Assembly (NCBI RefSeq): GCF_003050835.1
Contig: NZ_QAOJ01000007.1
Location: 248,001 to 312,000 of the forward strand
Length of the DNA: 64,000 nt
Source of the DNA: Pseudomonas sp. GV071
GTDB lineage: Bacteria > Pseudomonadota > Gammaproteobacteria > Pseudomonadales > Pseudomonadaceae
Reading direction: 5' to 3'
Made by a program: the position numbers and the translations under genes. The notes under the pieces are model-generated. The model was not told the DNA's origin, did no database searches, and saw only the letters and a program-made list of their open reading frames with translations. This document shows, in pieces, positions 33,996 to 42,379 of this stretch (the first letter of the stretch is position 1; every line of letters begins with the position of its first letter).

Positions 33996-34017
33996 CAGCT
34001 TCTGATGCGAGATTCGC

Positions 34018-34908
34018 ATGAATGACTTACGCCAGCTTCGCCATTTTGTCGCGGTTGCCGAATACGGCCATTTCGCCCGTGCGGCAGAGGCGATCAACCT
34101 CAGTCAACCCGCTCTGTCGCGCAGCATTCAGGCGCTGGAGGCCAGCCTCGGCTGCCGCCTCCTCGACCGCGGCCCGCGCAACGCCGTGCTCACCGCCCAT
34201 GGCCAGTTGGTGCTGGAACATGCGCGACGGCTGTTGCAGGCCAGCCGCTCGTTGCACAACGCGGTCAGCCAACTGGCCAACCTGGAAGCAGGTGAGCTGC
34301 GCGTCGGCTGCGGCCCCTACCCTGCCGCGCGCCTGATACCGCGAGCACTGGGACAACTGGTGACGCGTTTTCCCAAGGTGCATGTGCAACTGGTGATCGA
34401 CGGCTGGCTGCCACTGCGCGAGCAATTGCTCAACGACAACCTGGAGCTGTTCGTGGCCGATATCCGCGAGTTCGCTGGCGACCCCTTGCTGCATATCGAA
34501 CCGCTGCGCATCCACCACGGGGTGTTCTTCTGCCGTCCCGGTCACCCGCTGCTCCGCGAGGCCACTGTCGACCGGGCCATGCTCAGCCGTTACCCCTTGG
34601 CCGGCACCCAACTGCCCGACACGGTAGCCGCCGCCCTGGGGCAACTCAGTGGGCGCCAGCAACTGCTGGAGATCGAGTGCAACAACTTTCTGGTGCTCAA
34701 AGCGCTGGTGGCCAGCAGCGACGTGATCAGCATGTCGCCATGGGATGTAGTGGCGGACGATGTGCAGAATGGGCGTTTGGCCGTGCTGCCCTTAACCAGC
34801 GATCAGCCGGCGCAGCAGTCGGCCTATGGCGTGGTTACCCGCTCCGGGCACAGCCTGTCGCCTGCGGCGCAGGCGATGCTTGAAGAGATTCGGCGGGAGG
34901 ATGGCTAA
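34018..34908 (+). CDS. LysR-family regulator, divergent from alkylsulfatase
   Basis: 296 residues: N-terminal LysR winged HTH (LRQLRHFVAVAEYGHFARAAEAINLSQPALSRSIQALE) and an effector-binding domain that starts near residue 92. It is divergent from the alkylsulfatase-DUF1254 operon with a palindrome between, so it is the probable local regulator, comparable to SdsB1. The inducer is unknown. ATG at 34018 has no strong ribosome site, the sequence before it being GCGAGATTCGC. Confidence 0.87.
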   Translation: MNDLRQLRHFVAVAEYGHFARAAEAINLSQPALSRSIQALEASLGCRLLDRGPRNAVLTAHGQLVLEHARRLLQASRSLHNAVSQLANLEAGELRVGCGPYPAARLIPRALGQLVTRFPKVHVQLVIDGWLPLREQLLNDNLELFVADIREFAGDPLLHIEPLRIHHGVFFCRPGHPLLREATVDRAMLSRYPLAGTQLPDTVAAALGQLSGRQQLLEIECNNFLVLKALVASSDVISMSPWDVVADDVQNGRLAVLPLTSDQPAQQSAYGVVTRSGHSLSPAAQAMLEEIRREDG

Positions 34909-34926
34909 GCGTCTGCATCTGATCTT

Positions 34927-34950
34927 TGTAGGAGCGGCGGCTACCGCGAG
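34927..34950. repeat. partial REP half-site
   Basis: GTAGGAGCGGCGGCTACCGCG, a broken REP unit. The TAG stop of the Cache-domain gene (34941-34943) lies in it. Confidence 0.65.
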
Positions 34951-35789
34951 TAATACCCCACCGCCACCATGTAATTACCCACCTGCTGCAGATACGCATG
35001 CTTGTGTTCGTTGCGTTCGGTCACCGGGTTGCGCCAGAGGTATTCCAGCTCGCCCTTGCCGTCCTTTTTGATCGCATCGAGCATGCGCTGGCCGATCTCG
35101 ACGCCGTCGGGGGCTTTCAGGTTGGCGAAGTCGGTGCCGATCAGGCGACGGTTGTAGCCGTGGGCGACAAAACGTTTGCTGTCGAGGTCGACCACAAACA
35201 CGTAGAGGTCGTCCTGCAGGTAACGCGGGTCAAGGTCGTTGATGGCGGCGAAGGTGGTTTTCGGTTCTTTTTTGATGGCTTCGCTGGCTTCAGCCAAGAG
35301 CTTTTCCGCTTCCGCGGGCTTGGCCCGTGGCAGGTAAAAGCCGACGGCCAGAATGCGGTCGTTGATGCGTTGGAAATAGGTGTGCTTGCGCTCCACCTTA
35401 CCGTCCTGGCGATTGACCCAGCGGTACTCGGCCTCGTGCATTTCCCCTTCCGGCTCGCTGAGGGCGCGGGCAAAGATTTTCTTCGCGTCCTCGTCGAGGG
35501 TCGCCGACACATCGCGCCCCACCAGCATCACCGAGGGTCCACCACTGGCGAGCATCACGCCCTGGGTGTTGACCACGTACACATACAATTGGCCGGTAAC
35601 GAACTCGCCCTGGCGACTGAAGGCAGCGAACGCGGTATCACCGTTCTTCTCGTAGTAGTCCACCGCCTTGAGCAGCAACGCCTTGGCGTGCTGTGCCTCC
35701 TCTTGGTAGGCGGCGTCGCTTTGCGCCATGGCGGTAAAACCGAATAACGACAGCATCAACGTCAACAGCGCACGGATAGCCAGGGTCAT
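34941..35789 (-). CDS. exported double-Cache sensor-type protein
   Basis: 282 residues from the ATG at 35789 (GGAG upstream); this gives a signal peptide ending FTAMA-QSD. The mature protein holds two Cache_2-type repeats: FVTGQLYVYVVNTQGVMLASGGPSVMLVGRDVS with KHTYFQRINDRILAVGFYL, and LQDDLYVFVVDLDSKRFVAHGYNRRLIGTDF with KHAYLQQVGNYMVAVGYYS. Such domains bind small ligands in the periplasm, usually within chemoreceptors or kinases, but here there is no signalling output domain. The two repeats end with nearly the same motif, so they probably arose by internal duplication. The partner is unknown. Confidence 0.8.
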   Translation of the reverse strand: MTLAIRALLTLMLSLFGFTAMAQSDAAYQEEAQHAKALLLKAVDYYEKNGDTAFAAFSRQGEFVTGQLYVYVVNTQGVMLASGGPSVMLVGRDVSATLDEDAKKIFARALSEPEGEMHEAEYRWVNRQDGKVERKHTYFQRINDRILAVGFYLPRAKPAEAEKLLAEASEAIKKEPKTTFAAINDLDPRYLQDDLYVFVVDLDSKRFVAHGYNRRLIGTDFANLKAPDGVEIGQRMLDAIKKDGKGELEYLWRNPVTERNEHKHAYLQQVGNYMVAVGYYSR

Positions 35790-35920
35790 GGACCAACTCC
35801 AGATTGAGGGACTGCTGTGCAGTGTAGACAGGTACGCGCCAATACCATTCATCCAACCTGCTGAACCAAAAAGGCTAACCCCGCTTCACAGCTCAAAGCC
35901 CCCAATAAAAGGCCACCACC

Positions 35921-36349
35921 ATGAATGCTCGACTCCTCGTTCTGCTCTTGACCAGCCTCGCCGCGAGCGGCGTGTGGGCCGAAGCCTGCATGGTCGAAAC
36001 CCGCGCACAAAGCGCCTCGGTGCCGATGGTGGAAGGCAAATCCTGCTACGAATACAAAGGCGTGCCAGCCGGCAGCATCGACTGGTCGTGCAGCAACGAA
36101 AGCAAGGAGACGCTGGCCAGCAGTAAAACCAAAGTCGCCAGTTGCCCGGAAAAACCCAAAGGCACCTGCATCGCCACCCTCACCCAGGAGTCGATGGCTA
36201 ACCAGCGTTCCAGCAGCAAGGACAGCCACGCCGACTCAGCGAACATCCCCAAAGGCGCGCAAGTGCTGACCTATTACTACGACCTCAAGGATGAGTCGCA
36301 GGCGCGCACTGATTGTGAAAAAGCCGGGGGGCAATGGCGCACCCAATAG
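35921..36349 (+). CDS. exported protein of unknown function
   Basis: 142 residues with a signal peptide ending VWA-EACM. The mature part has six cysteines (for example EACMVETR, KSCYEYKG, DWSCSNES) which may pair in the periplasm, and a conserved-looking end VLTYYYDLKDESQARTDCEKAGGQW. No family recognised. ATG at 35921 after a run AAGGCCACCACC; single gene. Confidence 0.65.
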   Translation: MNARLLVLLLTSLAASGVWAEACMVETRAQSASVPMVEGKSCYEYKGVPAGSIDWSCSNESKETLASSKTKVASCPEKPKGTCIATLTQESMANQRSSSKDSHADSANIPKGAQVLTYYYDLKDESQARTDCEKAGGQWRTQ

Positions 36350-36464
36350 GGCGACTACCCGCTAGCGGGTATCCGTCGTTACGCCGACTTAAGCCCTGCC
36401 GCCCACTGCGACGGTGATGTCCATGGCTGTGCGGCGGCGGATATCGCCGGTGGCGCTATTCGCC

Positions 36465-37262
36465 CTACGCGAACGGCAGCGGCCCCGCAAACTCGCCAAT
36501 CGGCAGCCAATGGGTGATCAGCCCGGTGTCGGCTTTCCAGTGATGCAGCAGCATGGCCGGCGGCTCGATATACGAGGCCTCCTCAGCATCCGGCCGCAGC
36601 CGCAGGGCAATTGCCGTGGTGGTGCTCGGCGCGGTGCACAGCAGGCTGCCGCCGAAACGCAGTTGCATAAAGCGGTGAATATGGCCGCACACCAGTCGCT
36701 CTACCTGCGGATGCCGGGCAATCACCTCGGCCAGGCGTGGGCCGTTGTGGCAGGCGTACAGGTCGATGTAGGGAATGCCGCTGGCGAACGGCGGTTGGTG
36801 CAGCATCACCAGGGTTGGGCGTTGGGGTTCGGCGGCCAGTGTCTGCTCCAGCCAGGCGGCGGCCGCGTCGTCGAAGTCGCCGTGGTGCAGGCCCGGGATG
36901 GTGATATCCAGGGCGACGATACGCACCGGACCGTACTGCCCGGCGACAAAGTGCAGCGGACCGTTTTCCGGCAAATAGCCAGAAGCGGCAAAGGCTGCGC
37001 GGAAGGCTTCGCGCTCGTCGTGGTTGCCGGGAATCAGCAGCAGCGGTTGCTGGATAACGGCGAGCAGTTTCTGCGCATGGGAATAGGAGGCCGGCGACCC
37101 ATCATCGATCAGGTCGCCGGTGATGATCACCACATCGGGCGGCGGGTCCAGTGCCGCGACCTGCGCCACGGCGGCGAGGAACATGGCGTTGGAATCCACC
37201 AGCCCCTGATAGAGCTCGCCTTCGGGGCAGATGTGCGGGTCGGAGAGGTGAGCGATCAGCAT
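36465..37262 (-). CDS. class III cyclic-nucleotide phosphodiesterase/GpdQ family
   Basis: 265 residues with all motifs of the CpdA/GpdQ-type metallophosphoesterase fold: HLSDPHI (metal D and H), ITGDLIDDG (D), PGNHDER (N and H), MLHQPPF (H) and VCGHIHR (H and H). It hydrolyses phosphodiesters with two metal ions; candidates are cAMP and glycerophosphodiesters. ATG at 37262 is chosen because AAAGGAA lies in front; earlier Met codons would add an unlikely tail. There is no adjacent gene to narrow the role. Confidence 0.87.
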   Translation of the reverse strand: MLIAHLSDPHICPEGELYQGLVDSNAMFLAAVAQVAALDPPPDVVIITGDLIDDGSPASYSHAQKLLAVIQQPLLLIPGNHDEREAFRAAFAASGYLPENGPLHFVAGQYGPVRIVALDITIPGLHHGDFDDAAAAWLEQTLAAEPQRPTLVMLHQPPFASGIPYIDLYACHNGPRLAEVIARHPQVERLVCGHIHRFMQLRFGGSLLCTAPSTTTAIALRLRPDAEEASYIEPPAMLLHHWKADTGLITHWLPIGEFAGPLPFA

Positions 37263-37347
37263 GCAGATTCCTTTCGGTGTGGCTGAAAGGAAACGGCGCA
37301 GCAAATGTTGTACCGAGTAACGGCAATCGAGGCTGAATCGGATGGCC

Positions 37348-37402
37348 GCCCCCCTCTCCCACAAGGTTTCATGGTCATTTGTGGGAGGGGCTTTAGCCGC
37401 GA
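37348..37402. repeat. REP-like inverted repeat
   Basis: CCCCTCTCCCACAAGG / TTTGTGGGAGGGGCTTTAGC, a variant like that at 23002-23067, between the phosphodiesterase and the cytochrome gene. Confidence 0.7.
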
Positions 37403-37415
37403 GATTTTGATCTGC

Positions 37416-37946
37416 CTACTTACCTCTGAGCATGCTACCGAGCACCTCATCGCGACGAATCCAGGCATGGAACAGCGCGCCGGCCAGGTGCAGCAACACC
37501 GTGGCAAACAACAGGTACGCCAGGTAGGTATGGGCGTTGCGCAGCACGGCGAAAGTCGGCGCATTGGCGGCCAGCAGCGCGGGCAAACGCAGGTTGCTGC
37601 TAAGCATCACCGGGTCGCCGGCTGCGGAAATCATCGCCCAGCCCACCAGCGGCAAGGCCAGCATCAAGGCATACAGCAGCACATGGGAGAGCTTCGCCGC
37701 GAGCTTCTGCACGCTGGGCATGTCGACGGGTAATGCCGGCGTCACGTGGGTAAAGCGCACCAGCAAACGCACGATTACCAACAGCAAAATGGCAATACCC
37801 AGGGGCTTGTGCAGGTTGATCAGCCATTGGTGCCGCTCGGACACCGAGGCCACCATGCCCACGCCGATAAACAGCATGGCGATGATCATCACGGCCATCA
37901 GCCAGTGCAGCAGGCGTGCCGGTGCAGAGAAGTGTTGAGTGCTCAT
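37416..37946 (-). CDS. cybB: cytochrome b561
   Basis: 176 residues with four membrane helices and the histidines that bind two hemes (LLHWLMAV, NLHKPLG, LSHVLLYAL, AHTYLAYLLFATVLLHLAG). Cytochrome b561 passes electrons from quinol to periplasmic partners. Its start overlaps the end of the catalase-like gene by four bases (ATGA), so the two are co-translated. The pair probably forms a membrane peroxidase system with the cytochrome as electron source, controlled by the divergent ECF sigma factor. Confidence 0.93.
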   Translation of the reverse strand: MSTQHFSAPARLLHWLMAVMIIAMLFIGVGMVASVSERHQWLINLHKPLGIAILLLVIVRLLVRFTHVTPALPVDMPSVQKLAAKLSHVLLYALMLALPLVGWAMISAAGDPVMLSSNLRLPALLAANAPTFAVLRNAHTYLAYLLFATVLLHLAGALFHAWIRRDEVLGSMLRGK

Positions 37947-39028
37947 GGGCGCTGCTCCTGGGCTGCGTTGGCGTGGTGCGGCAGCGATTCAACTTCACCG
38001 GCGCGGCGTTGGTACGAGGCGGCGTAGGCGGCGGAGCGGGCGGCCAGCAGCGGGTCGTCCGAGCCTTCGATGCCACTCGGCAAAATCAGCGGGTCGTAGT
38101 TGATGTCGCGGCATGCGCCGTTGTCTTGCGCCTGCTCGTGTTCGATCACCAGGGTGCCGGCATTCACTTGGCGGTGTTCGCCACTCCAGGCTTTGCTGGC
38201 GTCGTTACTCGGGTCGCCGGGATTGGCCAGGGTGAGGATCAGGCTCCAGCGCTGCGGACCGTTGGCCAGGCGCTGTTGCAGGTCGGCTTGCAGGTAGTCG
38301 TCGGCAGTCGGCGCAGCGCTGTCGGCCTGGGCGTCGGCGACCATGCTCCAGCGCACGGTCTGGCGAACGCCTGCGGCATTGGTCAGGTAGAAGGCGTTGA
38401 CGCTGTTGTAGGTTTCAGTGGTGAAGCTGGCCGCCGGTTTGGCGGTTTTTACCCAGGCCAGAAAGGCGCCGGTTTCCGGGTGGGCGGCGAAAAACGCGCC
38501 GGCCTTTTTCGGGTCGGGTTTGCCGGTGGCCGGGTCCGGCGCGGTGGCTTGCAGCAGGCCGAAAAACGCTTCCGGGGTGCCCACTGGAAACACCGCCATG
38601 CTGTTCATGCCGGTACGCCACTGCTGGCCGTTGGCTTGTTGAAAACGCAGGGCCATGCTGCGCAGCGGTGCCGCGCTGTCGGGCGAATACGGGTTGCCGG
38701 TGGGCAAGGAAAAACGCCCCTGCACCGGCGTGCGGGTGGCGCTAAACACCTCGGCCGAGGACAACTCGACGCCGGCGCCATTGCTGTCGAAGTAGCCGGT
38801 CACGCAGATGCCTTTGGGGTGGTTGCGGCGAAAGCCCGGGTGCTCGCCGTTGTTGTGTTCGAGCACATCGACGACCCGCGCCGGGGTCACCCGCTCGGGG
38901 CTGAAGTAGCCGCCGGTGTAAGCCAGGGCGGCGGCGATCAACACGGTTACGGCGCCAATGGCGCCCAGGCGCAAGGCCAGGTTTACCGGGCTGAGGGGTG
39001 GGCGTTGCTGCGGGTCACTGTCGGCCAT
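37943..39028 (-). CDS. membrane-anchored catalase-family peroxidase (SrpA-like)
   Basis: 361 residues: N-terminal membrane helix (about 18-36) and a mini-catalase fold. The distal histidine region reads FRRNHPKGICVTGYFDSNG, and the proximal region with the heme-ligand tyrosine motif reads AARSAAYAASYQRR. It lacks the large domains of full catalases (about 480 residues or more), as in SrpA/KatA-like small heme peroxidases. It is the first gene of an operon with cytochrome b561. A promoter resembling an ECF site (39062-39087, minus) has its -10 box 34 bases before the ATG at 39028. Probable role: peroxide removal at the periplasmic face. Confidence 0.87.
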   Translation of the reverse strand: MADSDPQQRPPLSPVNLALRLGAIGAVTVLIAAALAYTGGYFSPERVTPARVVDVLEHNNGEHPGFRRNHPKGICVTGYFDSNGAGVELSSAEVFSATRTPVQGRFSLPTGNPYSPDSAAPLRSMALRFQQANGQQWRTGMNSMAVFPVGTPEAFFGLLQATAPDPATGKPDPKKAGAFFAAHPETGAFLAWVKTAKPAASFTTETYNSVNAFYLTNAAGVRQTVRWSMVADAQADSAAPTADDYLQADLQQRLANGPQRWSLILTLANPGDPSNDASKAWSGEHRQVNAGTLVIEHEQAQDNGACRDINYDPLILPSGIEGSDDPLLAARSAAYAASYQRRAGEVESLPHHANAAQEQRP

Positions 39029-39061
39029 GGGAAGCTCCAGAGTCTGGCGAAGGTGCCGTCA

Positions 39062-39087
39062 GACGCACGTGCTAGGGTTTTATTCCC
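39062..39087 (-). promoter_or_regulatory. ECF-type promoter for the peroxidase-b561 operon
   Basis: On the minus strand GGGAATAA - 14 bp - CGTC. The same boxes with the same spacing occur on the plus strand in front of the sigma-factor gene. Confidence 0.8.
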
Positions 39088-39119
39088 GGCCGGGTGTTTA
39101 TTTATTTTTTCCACCCTTC

Positions 39120-39145
39120 GGGAATAATCTCCGCGCAGTGGCGTC
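39120..39145 (+). promoter_or_regulatory. ECF-type promoter for the sigma-factor operon
   Basis: GGGAATAA - 14 bp - CGTC, with the -10 box 42 bases before the sigma-factor ATG. Mirror image of the promoter at 39062-39087; implies autoregulation. Confidence 0.8.
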
Positions 39146-39186
39146 TTGCTCACCACACTCTGCTGACACGACCAACCTGGACCGCC

Positions 39187-39699
39187 ATGCACGGCATAGA
39201 TGACCAACTGCGCGATCTGCTCCCCCGCCTGCGCCGCTTCGCCCAGTCGCTGACGCGCAACCCCAGCAGCGCCGACGACCTGGTGCAAGCCAGCCTGGAA
39301 AAAGCCCTGGGCGCCTGGGCCAGCAAACAACCGGACGGCGATCTGCGCGCCTGGTTGTTCGCCATTGTGTACCGCCAGTTTCTCGATGCGCAGCGCAGCG
39401 CCAGCCGCTACCGGCGCCTGCTGGAACTGTTCACCGGTGGCCAGGACGAGCACCATTCGCCTTCGGCCGAACGCACGGTGGTGGCGCAAACCACCCTCGC
39501 CGCCTTCGAGCGCCTGCCCCATGAACAACGGGCGATTCTGCTCTGGGTCACGGTGGAGGGCCTGCGTTATCAAGAGATCGCCGATATCCTCGGCGTGCCG
39601 ATCGGCACCGTGATGTCCCGCTTGTCCCGCGCGCGCCAGGCATTACGCCAGCTCGGCGAGGGCGAAATCACCACCCCTTCTTTACGGGTCCTGAAATGA
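39187..39699 (+). CDS. ECF sigma factor
   Basis: 170 residues, an extracytoplasmic-function sigma factor with region 2 (RRFAQSLTRNPSSADDLVQASLEKAL, then LRAWLFAIVYRQFLDAQR) and region 4 (LPHEQRAILLWVTVEGLRYQEIADILGVPIGTVMSRLSRARQALR). It forms an operon with the anti-sigma gene (ATGA overlap) and is divergent from the peroxidase-b561 operon. Twin promoters indicate that it drives both its own gene and that operon. The signal is probably an oxidant, by context. ATG at 39187; weak ribosome site. Confidence 0.93.
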   Translation: MHGIDDQLRDLLPRLRRFAQSLTRNPSSADDLVQASLEKALGAWASKQPDGDLRAWLFAIVYRQFLDAQRSASRYRRLLELFTGGQDEHHSPSAERTVVAQTTLAAFERLPHEQRAILLWVTVEGLRYQEIADILGVPIGTVMSRLSRARQALRQLGEGEITTPSLRVLK

Positions 39700-40451
39700 T
39701 CACTCTGCCCCCCGGCGACCACGACTTGCATGCCTACGTGGACGGCCACTTGAACGAGGCCGAACGCGAACAGGTGGCGCTGTACCTCGCCGCGCATCCC
39801 GAGGTCGCCGCCCAGGTACGCGCCTGGCAACAGGACGCCCAGCACCTGCGCGCGGCCCTCAGCGGCGCCCTGCAGCTGCCACCCAACCCGCAGCTGGACC
39901 CGTTCGCCATCCGCCACGGCCTGCGCCGGCAACGCAGCCGCCACTTCGCTACCGCCGCGCTGCTGCTGATTGCCGTCAGCCTCGGCGGCGTTGGCGGCTG
40001 GCAGGCGCGCACCCTCAATTTTGCCAGCCATATGCTGCCGATGGCCGACGCCGTGCAGGCCTACCGCATGTTCGCCGTCAACGACGGCATGGCCAGCGAC
40101 TGGAGCGCCAGCCGTGGCGATGCCCAGGGCTGGCTGGACCAGCACTTTGCACGCGCCGACCGGATGCCCGACCTCGCCGCCGCCGGTTTTCAACCGGTGG
40201 GCGGGCGGATGATCAGCACCGAACAGGGCGCGGCAGCGATGCTGGTGTACCAGGACCCGAACGGGCGCAAGGTGAGTTTCTACATCCGCCCGCCAGGCCC
40301 GCAGAACTACCTGCTGAGCCGCGGCGCGCGGCGCGATGGCGAATTGCAGGCGGATTATTGGTCGAGTGCCGAATACAACTATGCACTGGTGACGCCGGCT
40401 GATGATCCGGCCGCCGCTCAGGTGCGCCAGGCACTCGGCCAATCGATTTAA
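39696..40451 (+). CDS. anti-sigma factor, membrane-bound
   Basis: 251 residues. The cytoplasmic N-terminal part has the anti-sigma signature (HDLHAYVDGHLNEAEREQVALYLAAHPEVAAQV); it lacks the HxxxCxxC zinc motif of ZAS types. A membrane helix (about 84-101, ATAALLLIAVSLGGVGGW) leads to a periplasmic domain (about 105-251) that ends in beta-rich segments (AAMLVYQDPNGRKVSFYIRPPGP). It binds the ECF sigma factor encoded just upstream until a periplasmic signal releases it. Start overlaps the sigma stop by four bases. Confidence 0.88.
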   Translation: MITLPPGDHDLHAYVDGHLNEAEREQVALYLAAHPEVAAQVRAWQQDAQHLRAALSGALQLPPNPQLDPFAIRHGLRRQRSRHFATAALLLIAVSLGGVGGWQARTLNFASHMLPMADAVQAYRMFAVNDGMASDWSASRGDAQGWLDQHFARADRMPDLAAAGFQPVGGRMISTEQGAAAMLVYQDPNGRKVSFYIRPPGPQNYLLSRGARRDGELQADYWSSAEYNYALVTPADDPAAAQVRQALGQSI

Positions 40452-40553
40452 GCCGCAAAATTTTCGTGCGGACCCGCGACCAAACATGCCGTTGCGGCTC
40501 GGGGTAAGGTGGCGCTCTGAACCGATCTCGAAGAGCCCGATAACGAGCCGCAC

Positions 40554-41831
40554 ATGAGCACAACCCATCACACCCGCACCCATCACACCCGCGGACACGC
40601 CCTGGTAGTCGGTGCCGGCGTGGTCGGCATCGCCACCGCCCTGTGGCTGCAACGCCACGGCTGGCGCGTGACCCTGCTGGACCGCCAACTCCCCGGCACC
40701 GCCACCTCGTTTGGCAATGCCTGCACCTTTGCCACCTACTCGGTGGAGCCAGTGGCGACCCCGGGCATCTGGCGCCAGGCGCCAGCGTTGCTGCTCAAGC
40801 CGGACAGCCCGCTGAAAGTCCGCCCGGCCTACCTGGGCAAGATCGCGCCATGGCTGTGGCAGTTTCTGCGCCACTCCAGCGAGCAGCGGGTGCACGCCAT
40901 CAGCCGTGACCTGGATACCCTGCTCAAGCCGTGCATGAGTTCCTGGGGCACGCTGCTGGACGACGCCCAGGCCAACCACCTGATTCGCCACGACGGTTCG
41001 CTGTATATTTTCGAAACCCATGAGCGGCGGGTAGCGGAGGAAATGGTCGCCTATCACCTGCCCTTCGAGGTGCCAATCCGGCTGGTGGAAAACCACGAAC
41101 TGCATGCCATGGAGCCGGCACTCAACGCCCGCGCTGCTTTGGGCGTGGAGTTGCCCGGGGTGAGCCGCACGCTCGATCCGTATGCGTTGAGCCTTTGCCT
41201 GTTCCAACGTTTTCTCGCCTTGGGCGGGCGCTTCGAGCGCGGTGAATTGCGCGATATCCACCGCAGCAGCGCAGGCGGCGAACAGGTCAGCGCGGTGCTC
41301 GCCAGTGGTCAGACGTTGACGGCCGAGCGGGTGGCGTTGTGCACCGGTGCCTGGTCCAAACAACTGGCCAAGTCATTGGGTGACGAACTGCCGCAAGACA
41401 CCGAACGCGGTTACCACGTGCTGTTCGAACAAGCCGGCGCCGTGCTCAACCGCCCGGTGTGTTGGGGCGCCGGTGGCTTCTATATGACGCCGATGGCGCA
41501 GGGGTTGCGGGTGGCGGGCACGGTGGAATTCGCCGGCACTCAGGCCGCGCCGGACCCACGGCGTTACCGCTACCTGGCCAATGGCGCGCGGCGTTTTCTT
41601 AACCTGCAGCATGAGCCGGCGTCGCAGTGGATGGGCTTTCGCTCATCGATGCCGGACAGCAAACCGGTGGTGGGCCAGTCGCGGTTATTGCCGCAGGTGT
41701 TCTATAACTTCGGCCACGGGCATGTGGGGCTGACGCTGGGTGCGGTGACGGGGCAGTTGCTGGCGGAGATGGCCAGCGGGTTGCAAACCTCAGTGCCGTT
41801 AGCGCCGTTTTCTCCTCACCGGTTTGGCTGA
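40554..41831 (+). CDS. FAD-dependent amine/D-amino acid oxidoreductase (DadA-like)
   Basis: 425 residues. After a histidine-rich N terminus (HTRTHHTRG) comes a Rossmann FAD motif ALVVGAGVVGIATALWLQRHG with the acidic strand end LLDRQ, then the DAO-family core and the C-terminal SKPVVGQS... and FNFGHGHVGLTLGAVTGQLLAEM FAD contact region. The layout fits D-amino acid dehydrogenases and related amine oxidases; the substrate is not known. ATG at 40554; ribosome site weak. No partner gene. Confidence 0.83.
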   Translation: MSTTHHTRTHHTRGHALVVGAGVVGIATALWLQRHGWRVTLLDRQLPGTATSFGNACTFATYSVEPVATPGIWRQAPALLLKPDSPLKVRPAYLGKIAPWLWQFLRHSSEQRVHAISRDLDTLLKPCMSSWGTLLDDAQANHLIRHDGSLYIFETHERRVAEEMVAYHLPFEVPIRLVENHELHAMEPALNARAALGVELPGVSRTLDPYALSLCLFQRFLALGGRFERGELRDIHRSSAGGEQVSAVLASGQTLTAERVALCTGAWSKQLAKSLGDELPQDTERGYHVLFEQAGAVLNRPVCWGAGGFYMTPMAQGLRVAGTVEFAGTQAAPDPRRYRYLANGARRFLNLQHEPASQWMGFRSSMPDSKPVVGQSRLLPQVFYNFGHGHVGLTLGAVTGQLLAEMASGLQTSVPLAPFSPHRFG

Positions 41832-41865
41832 TATATCGGGGTTTGCGCCATGATCAGCGATTGCA

Positions 41866-41894
41866 GGGATCGCGGCTGAAGCCGCTCCTAAAGA
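41866..41894. repeat. single REP unit
   Basis: ATCGCGGCTGAAGCCGCTCC, one REP copy between the oxidoreductase and the next small gene. Confidence 0.85.
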
Positions 41895-42035
41895 AGGCCA
41901 CGAGGTCTAGGGCGGGGCTCTTAGCGACAATCAATTTCAGCGATATCAACTACCAACACCATGCGTTTCTCAAGGAAGCGGTGACAGGGGAAGCTTGGCC
42001 CCGAAGTCACTCACAACCCCCTTGAGGAACACACC

Positions 42036-42248
42036 ATGAAAACCATCGTTACCGCTTCCCTGCTCACCGCTTTGTTGACTGGCACCGCCTTCGCTGGCGC
42101 TGATGTAAACCACAGCTACGACGCCGCCACCAGCAAACAGACCACCGAGCAAAGCAAAAGCCAGAAAGCTGATGACACCACCCAAGCCGTCGACAAAAAA
42201 CTCGACAGCGAAGAGCAACGTTGGGGTCAGCCACGCTGGTGGCATTGA
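42036..42248 (+). CDS. small exported protein
   Basis: 70 residues with a clear signal peptide (MKTIVTASLLTALLTGTAFA-GAD). The mature 50 residues are polar and charged (AATSKQTTEQSKSQKADDTTQAVDKKLDS) and end in QRWGQPRWWH, rich in tryptophan. GAGGAA ribosome site at 42023-42028. Function unknown. A hairpin terminator follows, and the next gene is another small exported protein. Confidence 0.75.
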   Translation: MKTIVTASLLTALLTGTAFAGADVNHSYDAATSKQTTEQSKSQKADDTTQAVDKKLDSEEQRWGQPRWWH

Positions 42249-42263
42249 TTGATCGCTCTACTC

Positions 42264-42290
42264 AAAGGCGCCGCTCAGGCGCCTTTGTTG
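42264..42290 (+). terminator. Rho-independent terminator
   Basis: AAAGGCGCC, loop GCTCA, GGCGCCTTT, followed by GTTGTTT. Confidence 0.85.
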
Positions 42291-42379
42291 TTTCTGCGTT
42301 ACGACCACTGGTCCTGTTTGTCGAACAAGGGCAAATTGCCGCCACTCCACTCTGGGTAACTCACAGAAATGGAGCATCG

